Shown here: positions 6,492 through 15,465 of the stretch, piece by piece | Numbering within the stretch: position 1 is the first letter of the stretch | How the letters are laid out: every line of letters begins with the position of its first letter | From: Pedobacter sp. ok626 | Lineage (GTDB): Bacteria; Bacteroidota; Bacteroidia; Sphingobacteriales; Sphingobacteriaceae | DNA length: 64,000 nucleotides | Assembly (NCBI RefSeq): GCF_900100435.1 | Contig: NZ_FNEX01000018.1 | Location: 104,161-168,160, forward strand | Direction: 5' to 3' | Program-made: the position numbers and the translations under genes | Notes under the pieces: model-generated | The model's input: the letters and a program-made list of their open reading frames with translations, nothing else | Told to the model about the DNA's origin: nothing | Database searches by the model: none

Positions 6492-9458
6492 ATGAAGTTT
6501 AACTTTACGTTTCTATTATTTTGCTTGATTCAATCCTTTGCCATCGCTCAATCGGGGGAAACAGCAAGGATAACCTATAATTTTAACCCTGGTTGGAAAT
6601 TATATGTGGGCGATGACAGCACTGCGAGATCAGCAAATTTTGATGACACAAACTGGAAGACAATTACCCTACCACATGCCTGGAATGAAGATGAAGCTTT
6701 TAAGCAATCTATTGAGAATTTACCTGTCTCAATTTCCTGGTATCGTAAGCGCTTTAAAATTCCGACATCGGATGCTGGCAAAAAAATATTCCTCGAATTT
6801 GAAGGGGTAAGACAAGCCGGAGCGTTCTATTTAAATGGAAAGTTTATTGGGCTTCACGAAAATGGCATCACGGCCTTTGGCTTTGACATTACGGATGTAC
6901 TGAATCCACAAGGGCAGGAAAACGTACTGGCTGTCCGTATTGACAATGCCTGGAACTACCGAGAAAAAGCAACAAATTCTGGCTTTCAGTGGAACGATAA
7001 AAACTTCAATGCTAATTATGGGGGTCTTTCTAAAAATGTACGTTTACATGCTACGGCTAAGTTATACCAAACTCTGCCTTTGTACACAACTTTAAAAACA
7101 ACTGGTACTTATATCTATGCAGCGGATTTTGATATCCCTGCCAGATCTGCAACGGTGGTGGCTGAGTCGGAAATTAAAAACGATGAAAGTACAGCTAAAA
7201 CAGTTCAATATGAAGTAGAGATCAGGGATGCTGACAATAAGCTGGTGAAGACTTTTACTGGAAATCAGGCCACCCTTACCCCCGGCGAAACGAAAACGCT
7301 TACTGCCCGGTCAGTTGTAAACAACCTAAATTTTTGGAGCTGGGGCTATGGTTATCTGTATACGGTAACCACCAAGTTAAAATCGGATGGTCGTGTGATT
7401 GACGAGTTAAGTACTAAAACAGGCTTTAGAAAAGCTGAGTTTAAAAATGGCATGGTTTATTTGAATGACCGTGTGCTGATGATGAAGGGTTATGCACAAC
7501 GCACGAGCAATGAATGGCCAGCTATTGGACTGTCTGTACCTGCCTGGATGAGCGACTATAGCAACCAGCTTATGGTCAAAAGTAATGCAAATCTGGTCCG
7601 CTGGATGCACATCACCCCATGGAAACAGGATATTGAGTCTTGTGACCGTGTAGGTTTGATTCAGGCGATGCCTGCTGGTGATGCTGAAAAGGATGTACAA
7701 GGCACGCGATGGGATCAGCGAAAAGCGGTGATGCGCGATGCGATCATTTATAACCGTAACAACCCAAGTATCCTATTTTACGAATGCGGTAATGAATCCA
7801 TCAGCGCGGCACATATGCAGGAAATGAAAGACATCCGCAATCAATACGACCCGCATGGTTACCGTGCGATTGGATCACGCGAGATGCTGGACATTGACCA
7901 GGCCGAATATGGCGGAGAGATGTTGTATATCAACAAAAGTGCAGTAAAGCCTTTGTGGTCGATGGAATATTCCAGAGATGAGGGCTTAAGGAAATACTGG
8001 GATGAATATAGTCCTCCATTTCATAAAGACGGTGCAGGTCCACTGTATAAAGGCGCAGATGCCAGTGATTACAACCGCAATCAGGATTCTCATGCGATAG
8101 AGAGCATTGCGCGCTGGAATGATTACTATCTGGAACGCCCTGGAACGGGCGCACGTGTAAGCTCTGGCGGTGTAAACATTATTTTCTCTGATTCCAATAC
8201 GCACCATCGTGGGGAAGAGAACTACCGCCGAAGTGGTGAGGTAGATGCCATGCGTATCCCAAAAGACGGTTATTATGCCCATCAGGTAATGTGGGATGGC
8301 TGGGTAGAACCTAAAAAAACAGGGTTGCATATCATGGGACACTGGAACTATAAAGCTGGTATAAAAAAAGATGTCTATGTGGTTTCTCCGGCAGATAAAG
8401 TTGAGTTGGTTTTGAACAATAAGTCTCTAGGTTATGGAGAATTGACTGAGGGCTTTCTATTTACTTTTAAAAACATTCGCTGGAAACCGGGTATTTTAAA
8501 AGCAATCTCTTATAGTTCGGATGGTAAGAAACTAGCTGAAACGGAATTGAAAACAGCGGGCGCTCCGGCTGCGTTGCGCTTAACTGCAATTACAAACCCC
8601 ACTGGATTTAAAGCCGATGGAGCTGATGTAGTTTTAGCAGAAGTTGAGGTCATTGATAAAGATGGAAACCGTTGTCCAACTGCACTTAATTTAGTAAAAT
8701 TTACACTTTCCGGTCCGGCTGAATGGCGTGGTGGTATTGCTCAGGGACCAGACAACTATATTTTATCCAAAGAACTTCCTGTAGAATGTGGTGTAAACAG
8801 GGTATTGATCCGTTCGACCACTACAGCGGGAAGAATTGATCTAATCGCAAATGCAGATGGATTAAAACCCGCCTCTATTTCTTTTCAAACCTTGCCATTT
8901 AAAGTAGAAAACGGACTGGCCATAATACTTCCCTCAGATGGTCTTAAATCAGATTTGATACGAGGTGCTACTCCTGCGGGTCAATCTTATACGGTAACCC
9001 GCAAAACTATTAAAGTTGTTGCTGCCGATGCTGGAGCAAATGCGGACAAGGCAAAACTAAGTTACGACGACAATGAGCTTACAGGTTGGGCCAATGATGG
9101 CCAGGTTTCTACGGCCTGGATAAAATATACTTTGGATAAAGAAAGCACGGTCACAAGTGTAGGTTTAAAGTTAAATGGCTTCAGAAGCAAGATCTATCCG
9201 ATTCGGATTCTGGTTGACAACAAAGAAGTTTTCAACGGCAATACAAAACCGGGACTGGGTTATTTTACGGCAGCTTGTAAACCGACTAAAGGGAAAACAG
9301 TAACCGTGTTGCTGAACAATAGCGGCGCAGTTAAAAATGAAGGTAATTTTGGAGTAGAAATGAATGGCAAGAACCTGGATGACGGTATTAAAACAGCCAA
9401 TTCAAACGCTAAAGGAGCATTGAGTATCATTGAAGCTGACATATTTGAGCGTCCTTAA
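6492..9458 (+). CDS. Glycoside hydrolase family 2, exported
   Basis: A 988-residue protein with a signal peptide (MKFNFTFLLFCLIQSFAIAQ). The order is a sugar-binding jelly-roll (WKLYVGDDSTARSANFDDTNWK, about 25-190), an immunoglobulin-like domain, and a TIM barrel with acid/base E435 in ECGNESIS and nucleophile E492 in LWSMEYSRDE. A DUF4982-like domain with DKVELVLNNKSLGYG follows, then further beta-sandwich domains and a C-terminal discoidin-like segment. Both catalytic glutamates are present. GH2 members in pectin loci act as beta-galactosidases, beta-glucuronidases or related exo-enzymes; specificity cannot be decided here. It is translated 16 nt after the propeller gene and followed 59 nt later by the CE15 esterase, which favours a substrate carrying esterified glucuronate. 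Confidence 0.88.
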   Translation: MKFNFTFLLFCLIQSFAIAQSGETARITYNFNPGWKLYVGDDSTARSANFDDTNWKTITLPHAWNEDEAFKQSIENLPVSISWYRKRFKIPTSDAGKKIFLEFEGVRQAGAFYLNGKFIGLHENGITAFGFDITDVLNPQGQENVLAVRIDNAWNYREKATNSGFQWNDKNFNANYGGLSKNVRLHATAKLYQTLPLYTTLKTTGTYIYAADFDIPARSATVVAESEIKNDESTAKTVQYEVEIRDADNKLVKTFTGNQATLTPGETKTLTARSVVNNLNFWSWGYGYLYTVTTKLKSDGRVIDELSTKTGFRKAEFKNGMVYLNDRVLMMKGYAQRTSNEWPAIGLSVPAWMSDYSNQLMVKSNANLVRWMHITPWKQDIESCDRVGLIQAMPAGDAEKDVQGTRWDQRKAVMRDAIIYNRNNPSILFYECGNESISAAHMQEMKDIRNQYDPHGYRAIGSREMLDIDQAEYGGEMLYINKSAVKPLWSMEYSRDEGLRKYWDEYSPPFHKDGAGPLYKGADASDYNRNQDSHAIESIARWNDYYLERPGTGARVSSGGVNIIFSDSNTHHRGEENYRRSGEVDAMRIPKDGYYAHQVMWDGWVEPKKTGLHIMGHWNYKAGIKKDVYVVSPADKVELVLNNKSLGYGELTEGFLFTFKNIRWKPGILKAISYSSDGKKLAETELKTAGAPAALRLTAITNPTGFKADGADVVLAEVEVIDKDGNRCPTALNLVKFTLSGPAEWRGGIAQGPDNYILSKELPVECGVNRVLIRSTTTAGRIDLIANADGLKPASISFQTLPFKVENGLAIILPSDGLKSDLIRGATPAGQSYTVTRKTIKVVAADAGANADKAKLSYDDNELTGWANDGQVSTAWIKYTLDKESTVTSVGLKLNGFRSKIYPIRILVDNKEVFNGNTKPGLGYFTAACKPTKGKTVTVLLNNSGAVKNEGNFGVEMNGKNLDDGIKTANSNAKGALSIIEADIFERP

Positions 9459-9517
9459 TTAAAGCAGCAAATCATTTTTGCCTAAATAATGTTAAATTAC
9501 TTTTCCAAATAGAAAAA

Positions 9518-10789
9518 ATGAAAAGACCTCTAATTCCGACACTGTTGATAAGCTGTTTATTCATTGTATTTCAAAGTCGTGCCCAGGCACCGCTTTCTAA
9601 TATCGATGAAACAAAAGTTCCAGCCTATACTTTGCCCGATGTATTAAAAATGCAAAATGGCAAGACCGTAAAAAACAGCTCGGAATGGGAGAAAACACAG
9701 CGCCCTTATATCTATAATTTGTATCAGACCATTCAGTTTGGCAGATATCCTCTTCAGCAAATCCCGATTAGATTTGAAGTGATGAAAACTAACCAAACTT
9801 TAGATGGTCTGGCAACACGGAAACAAATTCGCATTTATCTGCATCCAACAGACAATAAGATCTATACAGATGTGCTTTTATATCTTCCCAGTAAACTTAA
9901 AAAGCCAGTACCTGTTTTTATAGGATATAACTTTTCTGGCAATCATACCCTACAAGCGGATAGTGAGATTCTACTTTCGCAGGGCTGGGTTACAGCCAGA
10001 GCCAAAGGTGTGGTCGATAACAAGGCTACAGATCTATCCAGAGGGACTGATACGGCCCAATGGCAGCTTAAAGAGATTTTATCGCATGGCTATGCATTGG
10101 CTACGGCCTATTATGGGGATCTGGAAGCCGATCACGTTGATGGTTGGAAAACAGGGATTCGTACGACATTAAAAGATGAGTTGAAAATACAACCCGAAGA
10201 ATGGGGTGCTATGGGCGCTTGGGCTTATGGCTTAAGTCGCATCTATGATTATCTGGAAAAGGACAAAGCTATTGATGCCAAAAAGATTGCACTTATTGGT
10301 CACTCCCGATTGGGTAAGGCAGCCTTGTGGGCAGCCGCATCAGATCGACGTTTCGCTTTAATTGTATCCAATGAATCCGGAGAAGGTGGAGCTGCACTAT
10401 CAAAACGTTGGTATGGTGAAACCGTAAAAATTATTAACGGAAAGTTTCCGCATTGGTTTAGCGTTAATTATAAAACGTACGGCGATAACGTAGGCAATTT
10501 ACCGATAGACGCACATATGCTTTTGTCTTTAATGGCGCCTAGACCATTATATGTCGCCAGTGCTGAAGGTGATACCAACTCAGATCCAAAAGGCGAGTTT
10601 CTAAGTGCCAGAGCAGCCAGTCGGGTTTATGCCTTATATGGCAAAAAAGGTATTGAGGTAGATGAGCTACCTGCCTTACATCAACCAGTTGGCGATGTTA
10701 TTCGTTATCACATTAGGGCCGGCAAACACGATGTTACCTTGTACGACTGGCAGCAATATTTGGCCTTTGCAGACCGCCAATGGAAATAG
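9518..10789 (+). CDS. CE15 family glucuronoyl esterase
   Basis: A 423-residue alpha/beta hydrolase with a signal peptide ending at SRAQA. The CE15 nucleophile motif GHSRLGK places the catalytic Ser at 263. Glu286 in SNESGEGGAAL and His404 in GKHDVTLYDW complete a triad of the bacterial CE15 type. The enzyme family cleaves esters between (4-O-methyl)glucuronic acid and alcohols, classically lignin alcohols. It is the last gene of its operon. The stop codon TAG at 10787-10789 directly abuts the stop of the opposite-strand GH115 alpha-glucuronidase, which acts on the same sugar. The pair suggests that this locus attacks a glucuronate-decorated polymer such as glucuronoxylan linked to pectin or arabinogalactan. 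Confidence 0.9.
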   Translation: MKRPLIPTLLISCLFIVFQSRAQAPLSNIDETKVPAYTLPDVLKMQNGKTVKNSSEWEKTQRPYIYNLYQTIQFGRYPLQQIPIRFEVMKTNQTLDGLATRKQIRIYLHPTDNKIYTDVLLYLPSKLKKPVPVFIGYNFSGNHTLQADSEILLSQGWVTARAKGVVDNKATDLSRGTDTAQWQLKEILSHGYALATAYYGDLEADHVDGWKTGIRTTLKDELKIQPEEWGAMGAWAYGLSRIYDYLEKDKAIDAKKIALIGHSRLGKAALWAAASDRRFALIVSNESGEGGAALSKRWYGETVKIINGKFPHWFSVNYKTYGDNVGNLPIDAHMLLSLMAPRPLYVASAEGDTNSDPKGEFLSARAASRVYALYGKKGIEVDELPALHQPVGDVIRYHIRAGKHDVTLYDWQQYLAFADRQWK

Positions 10790-13672
10790 CTATTGGATAA
10801 ATATCCGATCTAAAATAACTCCCGGATCGATCATATAAATGCGTAGTGTATGTTTACCCGGCTTTAAGTCTTGTGTCTTTATTTTTCTAATAGCGCTATT
10901 CCTCAAAACATTCTGTTTCCATTCTTCAGACCTGCCCTGGGTCTTAAAATCCAGCACCTTTAAAGTTCCATTATCAATAGATACTGCGTACCGCATCTTG
11001 TAATTATTGTTAATTGGATGGGTTGGCAAGGTGTAAATACTAATTTCTGGACTACTGAGCGTTGAGGTATTAAAACCATATTCAACATACGCGTTTTCCT
11101 TTAAGGCTGCAGTGTTTTGCAGATCAGGAATTTTAACACCTTCCAATGGTAAAGCCATTAAACTTTTACCGGTATATCCCAAGTCGTTAACGACCGTCCA
11201 GATTTGACCGTCTTTATTGAAGATCCTACTAAATTTTGCAGCAGGAATGGAAATATAATCTCGATTGGGCTTGATATCTAGCGCAACGTTTAGTTCTTTT
11301 CCATTGGCAATAAAGCTGATGTTGCCCCTTTGTTTATTGTTGCCCGTTTCTTTATTGACTTTATCCCAATCGATACTTACCCATATCCGCTGCTCCCTTT
11401 TACCCAATTCGGGCTTTAAAGTCCCTTTGCATTGAGATAACTTGATCCAAGGCTCAGTTTTAGCGGTCCAGTTTAGGCTTTCAGCTGCGCTGAGGAAAAC
11501 ATCAATAAAGTAGGATGGATTGGTTTGTGGGTTAAATGCGGGTAAGGTAAAACCAGTGGCGGGCCTAGTTACCAATGAGGAGTCTTTACTTACAAAACCC
11601 TCTGGGGCAATACTCCAAACACCTGATGGATCAATTATTGTTGCTGACAAATCTGGTGCTTGATAAACCGGTAAATTACGCGGATTCATAGACATCATGT
11701 TCTTCCATTTACCTGCGCTCAAAACTGTATTGTAATACTGCGTTTCCTTTACAATATCCTCATAAGCTTGTTTAGATAACCTTGCATAATCTGCAGCACT
11801 TGCCCTATTCTGTTTGGCATACAGCATTGCTTTGTCCCGGTAAAGAAACTTCATATTCATCAGTGAGGCCCCTACTACTGGATAATACACCAATTGATAA
11901 AAAGCGTCTACATCTTTGCCCCTGATTTTTGTACGTAACGCTTTCACCCTTTCCATTAACTGTTCGTAATTATCTATCCTACGTTGGGCTTCATCTCCAT
12001 AATAAAAATGGTTGTAGTTTGTATAATTAATTTTGGTGGTCGGTTCGGTTTGGCTCCAACCCATAAATTCAGGCTTACGCTCAAAGGCAAATTGGTAGTA
12101 CTGCCACAATATCTCAGCTATTTCAATAGCCTTGTCGGCACCAAAAATATCAGCCGCCCATTGTTGCATATAAGTCTTCGAATAATTGCTGTCCTCGAAA
12201 GGCTTGGCTTGATAAGCCATATCCAAAAACAGCTGCATATTGTATTCAGCAGGTTTAATATCCCCTACATTTAAAACCCATAAACGGTTTGACTTTGTTT
12301 GATAGGCCTTCATCATTTCTTCGCGGATCAGGCCCGGATGCGTCGTGCTCAGCCAAAGGTAATCGTGCGGTCGCCCCCAGTAAGAAGCATGGTAATAAAT
12401 ACCAGAACCGCCAGATCGTCCATTTTCCTTTTCATTATTTAGGCGTTGTATATAACCGTAATTGTCATCTGGCCAAACTAGCGTAATATCTTCCGGCAAC
12501 TTAATTCCACCGTCGTAAATATCCAATACCTCTTTGTACACCGTAAACACTTGTGGAATAGCTTTCACATTAGGGTTGATATAAGTTTGAAGCAACTGAC
12601 GTTGATCCCCGATAATCCTTTCCAACAAAGGGATAGCCTCCTTTACTGTTTTCACTCCTTCCATTGCCCCATCGTGCATACCGCGCATCCCTACTGTATA
12701 AATCGCATCGTTATTCTTGCTCTCTTTTACCCGCGTTTTCCAATAGTTGTATACCCCATCTCGGTTACTCAAGTAATTAAAATCACCCATGGTTTTCTTC
12801 CATTCGCCCACATTATTCCTTAACATAGGTTCAGCATGTGAAGAGCCAACTACAATCGAATAATCTGCAGCAGCCTTTTCATTACCCGGATAATGATAAA
12901 AGGCTTTGGTGCTGGGATGCATAGCTGGCCAGATCAGATTGGCTTTCAGCCGAAGTAACAATTCAAAAATACGTGCATATGTTTTTGGGCCGATATCCGC
13001 AGTTTCAGGTTCAAAGGTTTTTGCCGCCCATGGCTGTAAGCCCCAATCTTCATCATTTAAAAATATGCCCCTGTATTTTACTGATGGGGGTTCTGAAACG
13101 ATAGCCCCTTTTATAAAAATATCCTTTTTAAGTACCGGATTAACATCAGCCCACCAATACCAGGGCGAAACACCAATTAGTTTAGACAACTCAAAAACAC
13201 CAAAGGCTGTACCTCTTGGATCACTTCCTGCAATCACTAAAGCCTGCTTTATACCTGGCTGTGGATCATCAACTACCGAAATACTAAAAGTTTCCCATTT
13301 GGCAGTCAAACCATCTACTTTTATCCTTTTACGGAGTACCAGTTGGTCTATCAGCTTTGATTTCCCAAGGGTTCCGATCAAGACAGCAAAAGAAACACTT
13401 ACACTCCCGGTTACATTTACCTCAGGTAACAAACCAGTAACCAACTTCAGATCATTTTTTAACGCATTGGCCGCGATGTTTACAACTGTTGCATCTGTAT
13501 TATCTATATAAATCCCAGCAGCTTTACCATTACTTACCAAAGGGAAGCCCCCTATCATGGCTTGATCTGAAACTTTGATTTTTATATCAGGATTAAGCTG
13601 AGCACTGACCGAATAATGGATCCATAGTAGACATAGAATGAGGTAATATTTTCCAGAGCAGACTATTTCCAT
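10790..13672 (-). CDS. GH115 alpha-glucuronidase family protein
   Basis: A 960-residue exported protein (signal peptide ending at YSVSAQ). GH115 hallmarks are visible: an N-terminal alpha/beta domain, then the barrel beginning with KYRGIFLNDEDWGLQPWA, LRLKANLIWPAMHPSTKAF and GSSHAEPMLRNN. LPEDITLVWPDDNYGYIQRL and the SGIYYHASYWGRPHDYLW segment follow, and a C-terminal beta-rich extension ends DPGVILDRIFIQ. GH115 enzymes release glucuronic or 4-O-methylglucuronic acid from the ends or interior of glycans. The start codon overlaps the end of the SusD gene by 10 nt (shared ATGGAAATAG), which suggests translational coupling at the tail of the FAS1/SusCD operon. It converges with the CE15 gene with no intergenic base. 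Confidence 0.9.
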   Translation of the reverse strand: MEIVCSGKYYLILCLLWIHYSVSAQLNPDIKIKVSDQAMIGGFPLVSNGKAAGIYIDNTDATVVNIAANALKNDLKLVTGLLPEVNVTGSVSVSFAVLIGTLGKSKLIDQLVLRKRIKVDGLTAKWETFSISVVDDPQPGIKQALVIAGSDPRGTAFGVFELSKLIGVSPWYWWADVNPVLKKDIFIKGAIVSEPPSVKYRGIFLNDEDWGLQPWAAKTFEPETADIGPKTYARIFELLLRLKANLIWPAMHPSTKAFYHYPGNEKAAADYSIVVGSSHAEPMLRNNVGEWKKTMGDFNYLSNRDGVYNYWKTRVKESKNNDAIYTVGMRGMHDGAMEGVKTVKEAIPLLERIIGDQRQLLQTYINPNVKAIPQVFTVYKEVLDIYDGGIKLPEDITLVWPDDNYGYIQRLNNEKENGRSGGSGIYYHASYWGRPHDYLWLSTTHPGLIREEMMKAYQTKSNRLWVLNVGDIKPAEYNMQLFLDMAYQAKPFEDSNYSKTYMQQWAADIFGADKAIEIAEILWQYYQFAFERKPEFMGWSQTEPTTKINYTNYNHFYYGDEAQRRIDNYEQLMERVKALRTKIRGKDVDAFYQLVYYPVVGASLMNMKFLYRDKAMLYAKQNRASAADYARLSKQAYEDIVKETQYYNTVLSAGKWKNMMSMNPRNLPVYQAPDLSATIIDPSGVWSIAPEGFVSKDSSLVTRPATGFTLPAFNPQTNPSYFIDVFLSAAESLNWTAKTEPWIKLSQCKGTLKPELGKREQRIWVSIDWDKVNKETGNNKQRGNISFIANGKELNVALDIKPNRDYISIPAAKFSRIFNKDGQIWTVVNDLGYTGKSLMALPLEGVKIPDLQNTAALKENAYVEYGFNTSTLSSPEISIYTLPTHPINNNYKMRYAVSIDNGTLKVLDFKTQGRSEEWKQNVLRNSAIRKIKTQDLKPGKHTLRIYMIDPGVILDRIFIQ

Positions 13673-15429
13673 TTAAATGGCAAATACCAATTATCCATAC
13701 TCATTAGCTTTGCTCTTACTGTAGAAGCTTCCGGATTGCCATCTCTTAACAATTTCTGATAAACACGTTCCGCTAAGAATGAAGGATCATTTCTACGTCT
13801 TGCCACACGTACAAGATCGGCCCAACGGTTACCTTCAAATGCAAGCTCGAGTCCACCTTCATCCACAAGTTTCGCCTCCAGCCCTGTCATATCAGTTTGG
13901 TAGCTTACATTTAGTGCGACCACGCCAGAGCGACCTCTAACACCCGCATTTTTATGGTATGGACCACGGTAAGCAGTATTTGAGGCGATATATTGAGCAT
14001 TAAACTTATAAGGCTCCTCATACGGAGTGATCATAGTAGCTAGATAAGCCGCTGTATTGGAAGATGATGCCAGAGAAGCATCGGCAAAAGTATTTGCAAT
14101 TCCGGTATTCAATAAAGCCCAGGCCAACTTGCCTTTTCCATCCCTATTTGCAGCTTCTGCATAGTGTAAATGCAAACCAGCACCTCGCCACAAGTACCAC
14201 ATTCCATTTCTGGTTAATGGGACCAATGGATCGTAGTTGTAAATATACTTCATCACTACAGGTTGACCGTTAGAAACTGCATAGCTTAATTTACCACGTG
14301 CATCGTAAGGAATACCATTAGCTTGAGGATTACTGGCCCATGCATCGATGGTAGTTTGTGATGGTTTAAGCATATATTTTCCTGCACCCGTATTAGCAAA
14401 TAATTCAACAAATGGGTTTACAGGATTAAATCCTGAATTATACGGCATAGCCCAGATCCACTCGTGATTCCAGTTTGCTGCCGTATTGCCCAGACAAAAC
14501 ATAGATTTAAAACCATAAGTAGTACTATAGCTTAAAGCAGATTCCGAATGTAGACCTCCATAATTAGTTCCACCATCCGTATACAATACGCCATTTCCAT
14601 ACGTACCATCATTATAGTTGACATGAAAGGTATTGAACATAAAATTGGTATTTGTATTGTTAATTTCGGTCTCCATCACATTTTTGTAGTTTCTCGCCGC
14701 TTCCAAATAATTCCCCTTCCACAGCTGCAATTCGCCTAACATGTAATACTTATTAATAAACATTCGCTGAGTATTACTGCCGTCGGTTGCGATAACTAAT
14801 GAAGAACCTGTGGGATAACTATAGCTACTGATATATGGAATTGCGCTCATATCAGCGATTAATTTATCCAGCAAAAGATCTAAGCTCAGTTTTGGAAACA
14901 ACGATTCATCTTTCAAATCGTTTACATTGACCAGCGCATCGGTAACATAAGGCACGGCCCCATACTGAATACCCAATTGCAAATACAAAAAGCAACGTAA
15001 GGAAACAATATCAGAGTACCGTTTCTGATAATCATCTACACTCATCAAATGCTTCTCATTCATAACATTAAAGTTTTTTAACACATCATTACAATTCAAA
15101 ATGACTTCATAAAATGATCTCGGATCCGCGTAGGGATTATCAACCGTTACTGAATGTGTATTTAATTGCTTCAAATAAGGGTCAGCATTATTGGTTACAT
15201 CCAATAGATCAGCACGCACTTCATTAAGTAATAAATATTGCTTGGCTAATCCCTGAAATTTCCCATAAACACCTATTACCGCAGCATCTGCGTCAGCCAC
15301 AGTTTTGTAGGCATTTTTAATATCCAGCTTATCTTCTGGCGGTACATCAAACATTTTTTTACATCCTCCTAAACTAATCGCGGCTATGACTATTAGAAAA
15401 GCTAGTTTGTTGTATAGTATATTTTTCAT
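13663..15429 (-). CDS. SusD/RagB-family starch-binding-like lipoprotein (pair 1)
   Basis: A 588-residue outer-membrane lipoprotein. The signal peptide ends in the lipobox SLGGC, giving an acylated Cys. The mature N-terminus KKMFDVPPEDKLD is followed by tetratricopeptide-like helices typical of RagB/SusD (YGKFQGLAKQYLLLNEVRADL, NPYADPRSFYEVILNCNDVL). The family C-terminal signature is present (LELAFEGNRWADLVRVARR, then NWYLPFKWK). It would cap the SusC barrel encoded 36 nt upstream and select oligosaccharide ligands. It is clearly paralogous to the SusD at 59101-60813, sharing long stretches such as NPYADP and FYEVILNCND. Its last 10 nt overlap the GH115 start. Confidence 0.93.
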   Translation of the reverse strand: MKNILYNKLAFLIVIAAISLGGCKKMFDVPPEDKLDIKNAYKTVADADAAVIGVYGKFQGLAKQYLLLNEVRADLLDVTNNADPYLKQLNTHSVTVDNPYADPRSFYEVILNCNDVLKNFNVMNEKHLMSVDDYQKRYSDIVSLRCFLYLQLGIQYGAVPYVTDALVNVNDLKDESLFPKLSLDLLLDKLIADMSAIPYISSYSYPTGSSLVIATDGSNTQRMFINKYYMLGELQLWKGNYLEAARNYKNVMETEINNTNTNFMFNTFHVNYNDGTYGNGVLYTDGGTNYGGLHSESALSYSTTYGFKSMFCLGNTAANWNHEWIWAMPYNSGFNPVNPFVELFANTGAGKYMLKPSQTTIDAWASNPQANGIPYDARGKLSYAVSNGQPVVMKYIYNYDPLVPLTRNGMWYLWRGAGLHLHYAEAANRDGKGKLAWALLNTGIANTFADASLASSSNTAAYLATMITPYEEPYKFNAQYIASNTAYRGPYHKNAGVRGRSGVVALNVSYQTDMTGLEAKLVDEGGLELAFEGNRWADLVRVARRRNDPSFLAERVYQKLLRDGNPEASTVRAKLMSMDNWYLPFKWK

Positions 15430-15465
15430 TCTCTGTTATTTTATAATTCCTAAAGTCAACTTTAC

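Noticed and set aside
12906..13511. Plus-strand reading frame of 201 codons
   Set aside because: It is antisense to the N-terminal part of the GH115 gene and shows no recognisable domain or signal.
13663..13672. Identical ATGGAAATAG at the ends of the CE15 and SusD genes as a repeat
   Set aside because: Both encode a C-terminal Trp-Lys followed by a stop; ten bases shared in this way is most likely coincidence.
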